A stretch of 64,000 bases of DNA from Porphyrobacter sp. HT-58-2 (GTDB lineage: Bacteria > Pseudomonadota > Alphaproteobacteria > Sphingomonadales > Sphingomonadaceae): contig NZ_CP022600.1 in the NCBI RefSeq assembly GCF_002952215.1, positions 992,001 through 1,056,000 on the forward strand, read 5' to 3'. The notes beneath the pieces were generated by a model. That model had not been told where the DNA came from, did no database searches, and worked only from the letters and a program-made list of their open reading frames with translations. Shown one piece after another: positions 42,279 to 52,238 of the stretch; within the stretch, counting starts at the first letter, position 1; each line of letters starts with the position of its first letter. Made by a program: the position numbers and the translations under genes.

Positions 42279-42328
42279 CCTTTGCATTGCGCCCGCGTCC
42301 CGGCACCATTAGGGGCGCGAGCAGGAAT

Positions 42329-42404
42329 GCCGCTTTAGCTCAGTCGGTAGAGCACATCATTCGTAATGATGGGGTCACGTGTTCGAGTCACGTAAGCGGC
42401 ACCA
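42329..42404 (+). tRNA. tRNA-Thr (CGT)
   Basis: 76 nt including CCA. Acceptor GCCGCTT/AAGCGGC, D arm GCTCAGTCGGTAGAGC, anticodon loop TTCGTAA with anticodon CGT at 42362-42364, T arm ACGTGTTCGAGTCACGT. It lies 50 bp after tRNA-Cys, and the two are probably co-transcribed. Confidence 0.95.
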
Positions 42405-42470
42405 TTTTCCGCCTATCGCCGTTCTCCAGACCTGCTCGGGTAGGCGGGCCGTGCCGCGCGTGGTTAGCTT

Positions 42471-42488
42471 ATTCGCCTAAGGTACAAT
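42471..42488 (+). promoter_or_regulatory. Operator-like 18-mer upstream of exaC
   Basis: ATTCGCC-TAAG-GTACAAT: right half GTACAAT matches the shared element GTnCAAT exactly, left half matches ATTGnAC at 4 of 6 fixed bases. It lies 64 bp upstream of the start codon. Confidence 0.55.
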
Positions 42489-42552
42489 TGGCCAGCGCCG
42501 CTCCGAAGCGCACATTCGGCTCAGAAGGCCGTGTGGCGAGAGGAGAAGCACC

Positions 42553-44073
<1,521 letters not shown>

Positions 44074-44203
44074 GCCAGGTCACCGCAAGTCGCGTCTCCC
44101 GCACCACCTCTCTCTCTGGCGCGCGGCTTGCGGAAGTCCCCACGGGGCGGATGGCTCATCACGGGTTGTCCGCCCCGAACTTGTTCGTGAGGAGAGAGGC
44201 AAA

Positions 44204-44620
44204 GTGAACCAGCCAGCACGCCCGCCCGCCCGCATTCTGGCGACCCCGGCGGCGCAGGAATGGATCGAACGGCTGACGGCAAGCCACGGACCGCTGATGT
44301 TCCATCAGTCAGGCGGCTGCTGTGACGGATCCGCGCCGATGTGCTTCGTGCGCGGCGAATTCCGGGTGGGTGGGCAGGATGTGCTGCTCGGCCATATCGC
44401 AGAGGACACTCCGGTTTGGATCGGTGCGCGCCAGTTCGAATATTGGCGCCATACTCAGATCACCATCGACGTGGTGCCCGGTCGTGGTTCTGGCATGAGC
44501 CTGGAGGCGCCCGAAGGCGTGCGTTTCGTTACCCGTAGCCGGGTTTTCAGTGATGAAGAGGCCGCCATGCTCGCAGCCACCGGCGATCCTGCGTCGGGGG
44601 CGGACTGGTCGGCGGAGTGA
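44204..44620 (+). CDS. DUF779 family protein
   Basis: 138 residues from a GTG at 44204 with GAGAGGCAAA upstream. The Cys/Gly-rich MFHQSGGCCDGSAPMCF is the family signature (adjacent Cys pair and a third Cys). Function unknown, but the family is commonly co-encoded with ExaC/AldB-type acetaldehyde dehydrogenases, as here. It is in the same transcriptional direction 130 bp downstream. Confidence 0.88.
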   Translation: MNQPARPPARILATPAAQEWIERLTASHGPLMFHQSGGCCDGSAPMCFVRGEFRVGGQDVLLGHIAEDTPVWIGARQFEYWRHTQITIDVVPGRGSGMSLEAPEGVRFVTRSRVFSDEEAAMLAATGDPASGADWSAE

Positions 44621-44692
44621 TCCTCCATGCGGGGCCTTAAATCACTTGCCGCAGGGAAAAAATTCCAACACACTTGCGTAGGGGAGAGGGCA

Positions 44693-45877
44693 ATGCCCTC
44701 TCGGGAGACTTGGGAGAGACCATTGCACGCACCGCGCCCTTCGGCGGCTGGCGGTCTTGTCGTTGCAAGTTCGCACGCTGCCTGCCCGGATGAGGCTGTC
44801 GCTGAAATCGCGCGCGCGATTGACGGACGCGCGTTGGCCGGCGGGATCATCTTCTGTTCCAGCCGCTATCCGCGCGAAGAACTGGCAGCGGCACTTGGTC
44901 GGCGCATTGGGGGTTTTCCGCTCGCAGGATGTACGAGCGCGGGCGAAATCACCGGACGCGGTTATGATGTCGACAGCCTGCAATTCATGGGCTTCCCGGC
45001 CGAGGATTTCACCTTCCGGGTGCTGCACGTCACCGACATCGACGGTTTCGATCGTGAGGATGCCCAGCGCCAGATTCGCCACCTTGTCGCAAATGCCAAG
45101 CATGAGGGGCGCATTCTGGGCGAAGCGGCCAGCCAGGTGGCCTTGTTCCTTGTCGACGGGCTTTCGCACCGTGAGGAATTGCTGACCATGACGGTGCAGG
45201 ATGCGCTGGGCGACATACCGTTGATCGGCGGGTCAAGCGGCGACGGCTTGCTGTTCAGCGAAACCGGGGTGCTGTGCGAAGGGGCATTCCGCAGCGGGAC
45301 AGCAGCGATCGTGATGCTGACCAGCGCGCGCCCGATGCAGGTCTATTCCGAGTGTTTCTATGAACCCGGCGCGGCCCGGATGGTGGTGACGGCGGCTGAC
45401 CCGGAAAAGCGTATCGTCCATGAAATCAACGCGAGCCCTGCCGCCGACGAGTATCGCCGTCTTGCAGGTTCAGCGGGGGCCGAGCTCGACACCGCCTTTT
45501 TCGCTGCCCACCCGCCGATGGTGCGCGCTGGCGGCACCTATCATGTTCGCGCGATCCAGACCGCCAACCCCGACGGCAGTCTGACCTTCTATGGCGCCGT
45601 CGATCGCGGGATCGTGCTGGGGATCGGCGAGCCGGTGGACAAGATCGCCCGGATGGAAGGCTTCTTCGCCCGGATGCGCGACGAGGTGGGCGAGATCGAC
45701 CATGTCCTGTGCTTTGATTGCGTTTTGAACCGCATCGATGCCGAGATCAGCCAGACCGCGGGCCGGGTGTCGGACATCTATGCGAGGAACCGGGTGGCAG
45801 GTTTCAGCACCTATGGCGAACAGTTTCGTGCCGCCCATCTCAACCAGACGCTGAGCTGTCTGGCCATTGGTCGCTGA
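44693..45877 (+). CDS. FIST-domain sensory protein (NosP-like)
   Basis: 394 residues from the ATG at 44693 with GGGGAGAGGG upstream. FIST_N (about 20-210: IIFCSSRYPREELAAALGRRIGGFPLAGCTSAGEITGRGYD, VALFLVDGLSHREELL) and FIST_C (about 215-385) domains. FIST proteins bind ligands; the Pseudomonas aeruginosa NosP of this type binds haem and senses NO, and is encoded beside NahK. Here the stop codon TGA overlaps the kinase start (TGATG), so both are translationally coupled. Whether this one binds haem cannot be told. Confidence 0.87.
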   Translation: MPSRETWERPLHAPRPSAAGGLVVASSHAACPDEAVAEIARAIDGRALAGGIIFCSSRYPREELAAALGRRIGGFPLAGCTSAGEITGRGYDVDSLQFMGFPAEDFTFRVLHVTDIDGFDREDAQRQIRHLVANAKHEGRILGEAASQVALFLVDGLSHREELLTMTVQDALGDIPLIGGSSGDGLLFSETGVLCEGAFRSGTAAIVMLTSARPMQVYSECFYEPGAARMVVTAADPEKRIVHEINASPAADEYRRLAGSAGAELDTAFFAAHPPMVRAGGTYHVRAIQTANPDGSLTFYGAVDRGIVLGIGEPVDKIARMEGFFARMRDEVGEIDHVLCFDCVLNRIDAEISQTAGRVSDIYARNRVAGFSTYGEQFRAAHLNQTLSCLAIGR

Positions 45878-48075
45878 TGATGGCCGCGCCCGAAAGCGAC
45901 GAGGTTGCCCGGCTGACCGAAAAGGTGCGCAAGCTCGAAGCGATCAACGCCGCGCTGATGGACCGTGTCGAACGCGCCAGTGACCTTCAGGGTGGCGCCT
46001 TCTCGCTGTTCGAGAATGCGATCACGCTGGAGGCGATGGTGCGGGGACGTACCGGAGAGCTTGAAGAAGCCATGGTCAAGCTTGCTTCGATCAACGCCCA
46101 GATCGAAGCTGCTCACCACGATGCCGATGCTGCGCGCGCGCGTCTGCGCGATGCGATCGAATCCCTCAGCGACGGCTTTGCTCTGTTCGATGCCGACGAC
46201 CGGCTGGTGATGTGCAATACCGCCTTTCTCAGAATCTGGCCCGAATTCCGCGACGTGGTCGACAGCCGCCCCACCTTCGGCGAACTGGTCGATCTCCTGT
46301 CAGGAAACGGTAGCGCAATCGGATCGCTGGTCGCCCCCGAACGCTGGAAGCAGGATCGGCTCGCTCGCCATCGCAACGCCGGTGCGCACGTCCAGTTGCT
46401 GTCCGATGGTCGCTGGCTGCAAATCAACGAGCTGCGTACCAGTGAAGGCGGAACCGTCAGCATCTATACCGATATCACCAGCGTAAAGGCCGAGGATGCC
46501 CGCCAGCGCGCTCGGGAATTGGCAGAGCGTAACCTCGCGCTGCAGTCCACGCTCGATACCCTGTCGGAAGGCGCCTGCCTGTTCGGGCCGAAGGGGCAGC
46601 TTCAGGCTTGGAACGACGAACTGGCGAACATGCTGCGGTTGAACCGCGACATCGAGGGCCATATCGGCACCCACGCGGCTTTCGTGAACCACTGTATCGA
46701 ACAATGCCGGCTGGACCGGCCGCAGGCGGTCGAATGGCGCGAAGGGCGCGGGCCAAGGATCAGCACCGAATGCATGCTGGGCAGCCGCAATTTCGTGATC
46801 CGTTCGGTGACGCTGGCGACTGGCGGCATGGCCTTTGCCTTTGACGACGTGACCGACCGCATCCGCTTCCAGAAAAGCATGACCGAAGTCGCAGAGACAC
46901 TCGACCGGGCGGTCAAGCAGCGCACCGCCGAACTGGTCGAAGTCAACCGCCAGCTGGCAGAGGCGAAGGATGAGGCGGAACTCGCCAACCAGTCCAAGAC
47001 CCGCTTCCTTGCCGCAGCCAGCCATGACCTGCTGCAACCGCTCAACGCGGCGCGGCTGTTCGTTTCGGCGCTGGATCAGAAACGGTTGGCCGAAAGCACG
47101 CGCGGGCTGGTCGATCAGACGGCAATCGCGCTCGATTCGGTCGAGGATCTGCTGGAATCCCTGTTCGAGATCTCGCGCCTCGATGCCGGGGCGATTCAGC
47201 CGGAAATCCGCGTCATCGATCTCGACCGGATGCTCTCGGCGCTGCGGGTCGAATTCGCGCCGCTCGCCCGTTCGCGCGGGCTTGTGTTCGATGTTGCGCA
47301 TACCGGCCTGTTCGTCACGAGCGATGCACAGATGCTCCGCCGGGTGCTGCAGAACCTTGTTTCGAATGCGATCCGCTATACCGCCGCGGGCAAGGTCGAG
47401 GTGACGGCGCGGCGTGAGGGCGATCAGGTGACGGTTGCCATCATCGATACCGGCCCGGGTATCGCCCGGCATGAGCAGGCCTTCGTGTTCGAGGAGTTCC
47501 GGCGTCTCGATGCGACGCGCAAGATCCCGGGACACGGGCTTGGCCTTGCAATCGTGCGGCGCAGCTGTGCCAAGCTCGGCCACAGGATCGCGCTGCAATC
47601 GGCGCTGGGCGAGGGGTCGACCTTCGCCATCACGCTGCCTGCGGCTGAGGCTGCGCGCAGCGATTCCCCGTCGCCGATTCGGCCCGGTCGTCGCCAGGCC
47701 GCTGCTTCAGGTGCCATCCTGGTGATCGACAACGACGAATCGATCCTCGCCGGAATGCGCGCCTTGCTGGAAAACTGGGGGCATGCGGCGATTACTGCGG
47801 TCAGTCCCGATCATCCCGAAGTGATCGCAGCGGCGCGATCGGGCCTGTCGCTTATGCTGGCGGATTATCATCTCGAAGACAGCCTGACCGGCGATGAAGC
47901 GGTTGCCCGGATCCGTGCTGTGCATGGCGGCAATCTGCCCGCCGCCATTGTCACGGCAGACCGCAGCGAGGAAGTCCGCGCCAAACTCGACGCGGCAGGC
48001 CTGCCGATCCTGACCAAGCCGGTCAAACCTGCCCAGCTGCGCGCCTTGCTGCGGCAGTTGGCCATGCCAGCCTAG
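45877..48075 (+). CDS. PAS-domain hybrid sensor histidine kinase (NahK/ErcS'-like)
   Basis: 732 residues, cytoplasmic. An N-terminal coiled coil (about 5-95), two PAS-like domains (about 100-225 and 235-345: LSDGFALFDADDRLVMCNTAFLRIWPEF; LSEGACLFGPKGQLQAWNDELANML), HisKA with phospho-His in AAASHDLLQPLNAARLF, HATPase (NLVSNAIRYTAAG, DTGPGIARHEQAFVFEEF, HGLGLAIVRR), and a C-terminal receiver domain (about 610-725; IDNDES pocket, LMLADYHLED phosphoacceptor). In P. aeruginosa the counterpart beside NosP is tied to ethanol-oxidation control; the same gene order here supports that. Confidence 0.9.
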   Translation: MMAAPESDEVARLTEKVRKLEAINAALMDRVERASDLQGGAFSLFENAITLEAMVRGRTGELEEAMVKLASINAQIEAAHHDADAARARLRDAIESLSDGFALFDADDRLVMCNTAFLRIWPEFRDVVDSRPTFGELVDLLSGNGSAIGSLVAPERWKQDRLARHRNAGAHVQLLSDGRWLQINELRTSEGGTVSIYTDITSVKAEDARQRARELAERNLALQSTLDTLSEGACLFGPKGQLQAWNDELANMLRLNRDIEGHIGTHAAFVNHCIEQCRLDRPQAVEWREGRGPRISTECMLGSRNFVIRSVTLATGGMAFAFDDVTDRIRFQKSMTEVAETLDRAVKQRTAELVEVNRQLAEAKDEAELANQSKTRFLAAASHDLLQPLNAARLFVSALDQKRLAESTRGLVDQTAIALDSVEDLLESLFEISRLDAGAIQPEIRVIDLDRMLSALRVEFAPLARSRGLVFDVAHTGLFVTSDAQMLRRVLQNLVSNAIRYTAAGKVEVTARREGDQVTVAIIDTGPGIARHEQAFVFEEFRRLDATRKIPGHGLGLAIVRRSCAKLGHRIALQSALGEGSTFAITLPAAEAARSDSPSPIRPGRRQAAASGAILVIDNDESILAGMRALLENWGHAAITAVSPDHPEVIAAARSGLSLMLADYHLEDSLTGDEAVARIRAVHGGNLPAAIVTADRSEEVRAKLDAAGLPILTKPVKPAQLRALLRQLAMPA

Positions 48076-48076
48076 A

Positions 48077-48120
48077 GCGTTTTCCAGTCAGGTGGAATCA
48101 CCTGACGGTTCGGAAAACGC
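48077..48120. repeat. Inverted repeat GCGTTTTCC...TCAGGTG / CACCTGA...GGAAAACGC
   Basis: Arms GCGTTTTCC, TCAGGTG / CACCTGA, GGAAAACGC around GAAT. A common alphaproteobacterial intergenic repeat type, here between convergent genes. Confidence 0.7.
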
Positions 48121-48135
48121 GGCAAACCAATAAAT

Positions 48136-48177
48136 TAGAGCGGTTGATCTGGCGCAGCCAGATCGGAATCCGCTCTA
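48136..48177. repeat. Inverted repeat TAGAGCGG...GATCTGGC / GCCAGATC...CCGCTCTA
   Basis: Arms TAGAGCGG and GATCTGGC with a GCA loop and the matching reverse arms. The right arm supplies the TAG stop codon of the response regulator gene (48175-48177), so the repeat has been captured into its 3' end. Confidence 0.7.
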
Positions 48178-48828
48178 GCCTTCGAACCCGACCCGTCCGG
48201 CGAGGATCACCGCCTGCGTGCGGCTGAACACGTTCAGCTTGCACAGGATGGCTGACACGTGCGCCTTGACGGTGGTCATCGATATGTCGAGCTCGTGCGC
48301 GATCTGCTTGTTCAGCCGCCCCGCGACCAGATGGCCGAGCACCACCCGCTGCTGCGGGGTGAGGCTGTCGATCAGCTTGCGGATCTTTTCCTCTTCCTCG
48401 TCGGCAAGAGGATCGCTTTGCAACTCACCCGGGACATAGATCTCGCCGGAAAGCACTTGCTGAATAGCGTCGATGATTGTTGTCCGGTCCAGCGTCTTGG
48501 GCAGAAAGCCCGCCGCTCCGGCGGCAAGCGCATCGCGCACGGTCACGCGGTCATAGGAGCCCGAGACCATCACCACCGGCAGGCTTGGAAAATCGGCCCG
48601 CAGCTGTTCGAGCGCGGAAAAGCGCGATGCATCGGGGATGTTGAGATCGAGCAGCACGATATCGGGATCAGGCGCAGCTTCAAGTTGGGTCAGGGCCTCG
48701 GTGAAGCTGCCCGCCTCGGCAATGGCGCAATCGGGGAAGCTGGACAGGAGGATCGCACGCAGCCCGTCGCGGATAAGGGCGTGATCATCGACAATCAGAA
48801 CGCTTTCGAGCGGTGGGGCGTCGGTCAT
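48175..48828 (-). CDS. NarL/LuxR-family response regulator (EraR/ErbR-like)
   Basis: 217 residues. Receiver domain (2-125) with acidic DD at 14-15, phosphoacceptor D61 in VLLDLNIPD and K in LPKTLDRTT; C-terminal LuxR HTH (about 150-212: LTPQQRVVLGHLVAGRLNKQIAHELDISMTTVKAHVSAILCKLNVFSRTQAV). Located between the hybrid kinase and the alcohol dehydrogenase, it is the natural candidate to bind the inverted repeats found upstream of six transcripts of this island. Pairing with the kinase is inferred from order only. Confidence 0.9.
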   Translation of the reverse strand: MTDAPPLESVLIVDDHALIRDGLRAILLSSFPDCAIAEAGSFTEALTQLEAAPDPDIVLLDLNIPDASRFSALEQLRADFPSLPVVMVSGSYDRVTVRDALAAGAAGFLPKTLDRTTIIDAIQQVLSGEIYVPGELQSDPLADEEEEKIRKLIDSLTPQQRVVLGHLVAGRLNKQIAHELDISMTTVKAHVSAILCKLNVFSRTQAVILAGRVGFEG

Positions 48829-48903
48829 GGCGGTGTCCTAGCGCGGCGATCGGGAAAGAAAAAGACGGGCGGAGCGCTGTGGCCCCGCCCGTCCTTGCGG
48901 CCC

Positions 48904-50649
48904 TTACTTGGGCAGCTTGAAGACCCAGAGCGATCCGCCCTGGCTGATTTCCTTGAAGGTTTTGGCGACCTCGCCGCCCCACAGCGGCACCGCGCCGCCC
49001 CAACCGGACATGACCGCGACATATTGCTCGCCGTCCATCTCCCAGGTCACGGGCGAGCCCACCACGCCGGAACCTGTCTGGAACTTCCACAGCTCCTTGC
49101 CGGTCTTGGCGTCGAAGGCCTTGAGGTAGCCTTCGGGCGTACCGGTGAAGACCAGATTGCCACGGGTCGTCAGCACACCGCCCCACAGCGGCGCCTTGTT
49201 GAGGTATTCCCACACAATTCTGCCGGTCTTGGGATCGATCGCGCGCAGCGCACCGATGTGATCATCGGCAATCGGCTTGATGGTAAAGCCGGCGCCAAGA
49301 TAGGCGGCGCCTTTCTTGTAGGCGATGGGTTCGTTCCAGATGTCCATGCCCCAGTCGTTGGAGGGGACGTAGAACATCTCGGTGTCGGGCGAATAGGCCA
49401 TCGGCATCCAGTTCTTGCCGCCGAGGAAGCTCGGGGTGGCGAAGACCGATTTGCCCTTGTCCGCTTCGCCCGGCGCGCCGGGACGATTGTCGACATTATA
49501 GACCGGGCGACCCGTCTTGAGGTCAATCTTGCTTGCCCAGTTGGGCTGCATCACGAATGGGGTGGCATTCATCAGCTTCCCGTTGGTGCGGTCGAGAATG
49601 TAGAAGTAGCCATTGCGGTCGGCCTTGGCGCCAAGCTTCATTGTCTTGCCCTTGAACTCGCCGTCAAAGGGGATGAACTCGTTCACGCCGTCAAAGTCCC
49701 AGCCGTCGTTGGGTGTGGTCTGGTAATGCCACTTGATCACCCCGGTGTCGGGATCGATCGCTATGGTCGAGGCGGTGTAGAGGTTGTCGCCCGGGCGCAG
49801 GTGGCTGTTCCACGGGGCCGGGTTGCCGGTGCCGAAGAAGACGAGATTGGTGTCGGGGTCATAGGTGCCGCCGAGCCAGGTCGCGCCGCCCCCGGTTTTC
49901 CACATGTCGCCTTGCCAGGTCGCATTGGTCTTGCCGGTGATGCCGTTGTCCTTGCCATTGAGGGTTCCCATGTGGCCTTCGATGACAGGGCGGGTCCAGA
50001 CCACTTCGCCTGTATCGACATTGCGGGCCTGCACTTCACCCACGATCCCGAATTCGCCGCCGGAATTGCCGGTTATGACAAGGTTCTTGACGATGATCGG
50101 CGCAGCGGTGGCGGAATAGCCCGCTTTGTAGTCGGCGGTCATCTTGTTCCAGATCACCTTGCCGGTCTTGCGATTGAGCGCGACCAGTCGCGCATCGAGC
50201 GTTGCGAAGATCACCTTGTCGCCGTGGATCGCCGCGCCGCGGTTGACCACGTCGCAGCAGGGCATGATGCCGTCGGGCAGGCGATGGTTGTACTCCCACA
50301 TCTTCTCGCCTGTGCGCGCATCGAAGGCGAACATGCGCGAATAGGAGCCGGTGACATAGATCACGCCGTCATAGACGATCGGCTGCGATTCCTGCCCGCG
50401 CTGCTTTTCCCCGCCGAGCGACGCGGCGAAGGCCGGCACCATGCGCGCGACATTTTCGGTGTTGATCGCATCAAGCGGGCTGAAGCGCTGTTGCTGCGGC
50501 CCCATGCCATAGGTCAGGACATCGCCGGTCGATGCGGCGTCATCCATCAGCTGATCCATGGTCGGCCCGTCTTCGGCCAAGGCCGGTGCCGTCAAGGCGA
50601 TGCCGGCGAGCGCGGCGCTCGCGGCGAGAATAGTGGTCAAGCCCTTCAT
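48904..50649 (-). CDS. PQQ-dependent alcohol dehydrogenase, lanthanide-type active site
   Basis: 581 residues with signal peptide ([25 protein letters not shown]). Eight-bladed quinoprotein propeller with tryptophan-docking motifs, vicinal disulfide Cys131-Cys132 (MPCCDV), metal ligands E199 (GGEFG) and N276 (GTGNPAPWN), catalytic D318 and an additional D320 in WDFDGVNE. The Asp two residues after the catalytic Asp is the mark of lanthanide-dependent XoxF/ExaF/PedH-type enzymes; calcium enzymes have Ala, Ser or Thr there. Electrons would go to the cytochromes encoded nearby. The exact alcohol is unknown; the propeller resembles ExaA-type more than methanol enzymes. Confidence 0.92.
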   Translation of the reverse strand: MKGLTTILAASAALAGIALTAPALAEDGPTMDQLMDDAASTGDVLTYGMGPQQQRFSPLDAINTENVARMVPAFAASLGGEKQRGQESQPIVYDGVIYVTGSYSRMFAFDARTGEKMWEYNHRLPDGIMPCCDVVNRGAAIHGDKVIFATLDARLVALNRKTGKVIWNKMTADYKAGYSATAAPIIVKNLVITGNSGGEFGIVGEVQARNVDTGEVVWTRPVIEGHMGTLNGKDNGITGKTNATWQGDMWKTGGGATWLGGTYDPDTNLVFFGTGNPAPWNSHLRPGDNLYTASTIAIDPDTGVIKWHYQTTPNDGWDFDGVNEFIPFDGEFKGKTMKLGAKADRNGYFYILDRTNGKLMNATPFVMQPNWASKIDLKTGRPVYNVDNRPGAPGEADKGKSVFATPSFLGGKNWMPMAYSPDTEMFYVPSNDWGMDIWNEPIAYKKGAAYLGAGFTIKPIADDHIGALRAIDPKTGRIVWEYLNKAPLWGGVLTTRGNLVFTGTPEGYLKAFDAKTGKELWKFQTGSGVVGSPVTWEMDGEQYVAVMSGWGGAVPLWGGEVAKTFKEISQGGSLWVFKLPK

Positions 50650-50754
50650 CGTTCCCTCCTCGTTGTGTTCTTCGTTTCCCGCTGGCCATGCAGGCTGCTG
50701 ACGGGTGACGCCCCATAAGGAGCGTCCAGACTACCCCCCTTGGCCGATGCAACA

Positions 50755-50772
50755 ATTGAACCTTGGAACTAG
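50755..50772 (-). promoter_or_regulatory. Operator-like 18-mer upstream of the alcohol dehydrogenase gene
   Basis: On the minus strand: CTAGTTC-CAAG-GTTCAAT. The right half GTTCAAT matches GTnCAAT exactly; it lies about 105 bp upstream of the start codon. Confidence 0.5.
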
Positions 50773-50781
50773 GCAGCGCGG

Positions 50782-51657
50782 TCAGCCGATGGTGCGCGTT
50801 GCGGCCGCCGCCTGCCAGGTGACCCCATGCTTCGCGAACAGCGCGGCCATCCGGCCATCGGCGGTCATCGCCGTCACGATATCCTCGACCGCGAAGCCCA
50901 GCGTGCGGCTGTCCTCGCGTACCGCCATGCCGATATCCCAGCCCGGCGAGGGCATCATCGGCAAGGGGCTCTTGCGCAGCTTTGCGCCGCTGCCTGAACG
51001 TTCCGCGATCGAGGCTTCGATCTGGGCGCGGGTTGCGACTGCCATGGTCGCTTCGCCGTCATGCACCGCGACCGCAGCGGAATAGCCGTTGGGATAATGT
51101 GCCACATCCCCGCGCAGAATGCCGCCGAACCCACCGACAAGGTAGAAATCCGGCACCGAATCGATCTCGGCTGCCACCCTGCTGCCGACAAACCGCTGCG
51201 GCGGCATCTCGCAGTCGCGGGCGTCGGAGGAACACAGCGCGGTGAATTCCTCGCGGTAATAGGGGGCGACAAACACCACCTGATCCTCGCGCGCGGACAG
51301 CTGCATGTCGAACGGCACGTGCAACATCAGGTCGCAGCGCCTGAAGCCCAGCAGCCCCCCGCGCCAGATAACGTTGCGCAGATCGTCTGAGAGTTCCTCG
51401 TCGGCGGTGAACAGCGCGATTTCGGATCTGACGCCAAGCTGTTCGGCGATTGCCATGGCAAGATCGACGTCGATCCCGGCGGGCCTGCCACCACCCAGAT
51501 CCCATGACCATGGGCGGTTGTCGGCATAAAGACCCACGCGCAGAACGCCCAGTTCCCTGACCCGCGCCAGCGGTGCCGCGCCCAGTGGCCCGGAAAGCGC
51601 CATGGCGCAGCCCGCACCGATCGCACCGGCCAAAAACCCCCTGCGGGTATCGGCCAC
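50782..51657 (-). CDS. Quinoprotein dehydrogenase-associated substrate-binding-like protein
   Basis: 291 residues from a GTG at 51657. The signal has the twin-arginine form (DTRRGFLAGAIGAG). The remainder is an SBP_bac_3-type periplasmic binding fold (LGVLRVGLYADNRPWSWDLGGGRPAGIDVDLAMAIAEQLGVRSEIALF...DLMLHVPFD). The family (MoxJ/XoxJ-like) is found beside PQQ alcohol dehydrogenases and thought to help assemble or activate the enzyme. It follows the cytochrome gene with 1 bp between stop and GTG, and the alcohol dehydrogenase gene follows 132 bp further. Confidence 0.85.
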   Translation of the reverse strand: MADTRRGFLAGAIGAGCAMALSGPLGAAPLARVRELGVLRVGLYADNRPWSWDLGGGRPAGIDVDLAMAIAEQLGVRSEIALFTADEELSDDLRNVIWRGGLLGFRRCDLMLHVPFDMQLSAREDQVVFVAPYYREEFTALCSSDARDCEMPPQRFVGSRVAAEIDSVPDFYLVGGFGGILRGDVAHYPNGYSAAVAVHDGEATMAVATRAQIEASIAERSGSGAKLRKSPLPMMPSPGWDIGMAVREDSRTLGFAVEDIVTAMTADGRMAALFAKHGVTWQAAAATRTIG

Positions 51658-51658
51658 C

Positions 51659-52093
51659 TTATTCTTCCGTGTACTTCGTTTCGAGGAAGGCGCGGATCGC
51701 CCAACCGGCTTTCTGGCCCAGGACGTCTCCGAAGGGCGGCATATAGACCTTGCCATCGTGGCTCGATCCGTTGCGATAACGCTCCATGTACCACTGATCG
51801 CCCGAAGCACCGAGTTCGAGGTAGCGCAGGTCAGGCGCAATCCCGCCCGAAATCGCTTCCAGCCCGTGGCAGCGTGCGCAATTCTGGTTGTAGGCCGACG
51901 AACCGATCTCGATCGCGCGGGTGTTGCCGCTATACGGATTTTCCTCAAGCCATGCCTCGCCGATGTCGGGCAGGTCCGACGTGTCAACGGCTTGCGGCGT
52001 CACGTCGCCATGGGCCATGATCTGCGGCCCGGCGACCAGCGCCAGAGAGGCGATTGCTGCACCTGCCAGGATGCGTCCCGCGTAGTTCTTCAT
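51659..52093 (-). CDS. c-type cytochrome, c-550 PedF-like
   Basis: 144 residues: signal peptide (to about 27), one haem site CARCH (near residue 74) and distal Met in VYMPPFGD. ADLxYLxLG and DGKVYMPPFG segments match the cytochrome c-550 family that accepts electrons from PQQ alcohol dehydrogenase. It lies first in a three-gene minus-strand unit with the substrate-binding protein and the dehydrogenase, and has the best palindromic copy of the shared operator upstream. Confidence 0.9.
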   Translation of the reverse strand: MKNYAGRILAGAAIASLALVAGPQIMAHGDVTPQAVDTSDLPDIGEAWLEENPYSGNTRAIEIGSSAYNQNCARCHGLEAISGGIAPDLRYLELGASGDQWYMERYRNGSSHDGKVYMPPFGDVLGQKAGWAIRAFLETKYTEE

Positions 52094-52186
52094 CTCACAA
52101 ACCCCTTTTGTGCCTCAGGTGCTGTGCCGGCAGGCGCAGCAACAATCTCCCGTGGCATCAGATTACGCGTAAGCCCCCGAATCCCC

Positions 52187-52204
52187 ATTGCACTTTGGTA
52201 CAAT
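52187..52204. promoter_or_regulatory. Operator-like 18-mer, near-perfect palindrome, pedF/beta-propeller intergenic
   Basis: ATTGCAC-TTTG-GTACAAT: both halves match the element (6 of 7 paired). It sits between the divergent cytochrome c-550 and beta-propeller genes, 94 bp from the former start and about 35 bp from the latter. It is the best copy and reveals the dyad symmetry. Confidence 0.6.
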
Positions 52205-52238
52205 CGCGGGTCGCAAGCGTGTCTGTAGGATGCGGGAC

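Noticed and set aside
48259..50718. Plus-strand reading frame of 819 residues opposite the regulator and alcohol dehydrogenase
   Set aside because: It runs through two well-supported minus-strand genes and has no domain; its His/Gly/Ala bias is that of antisense frames.
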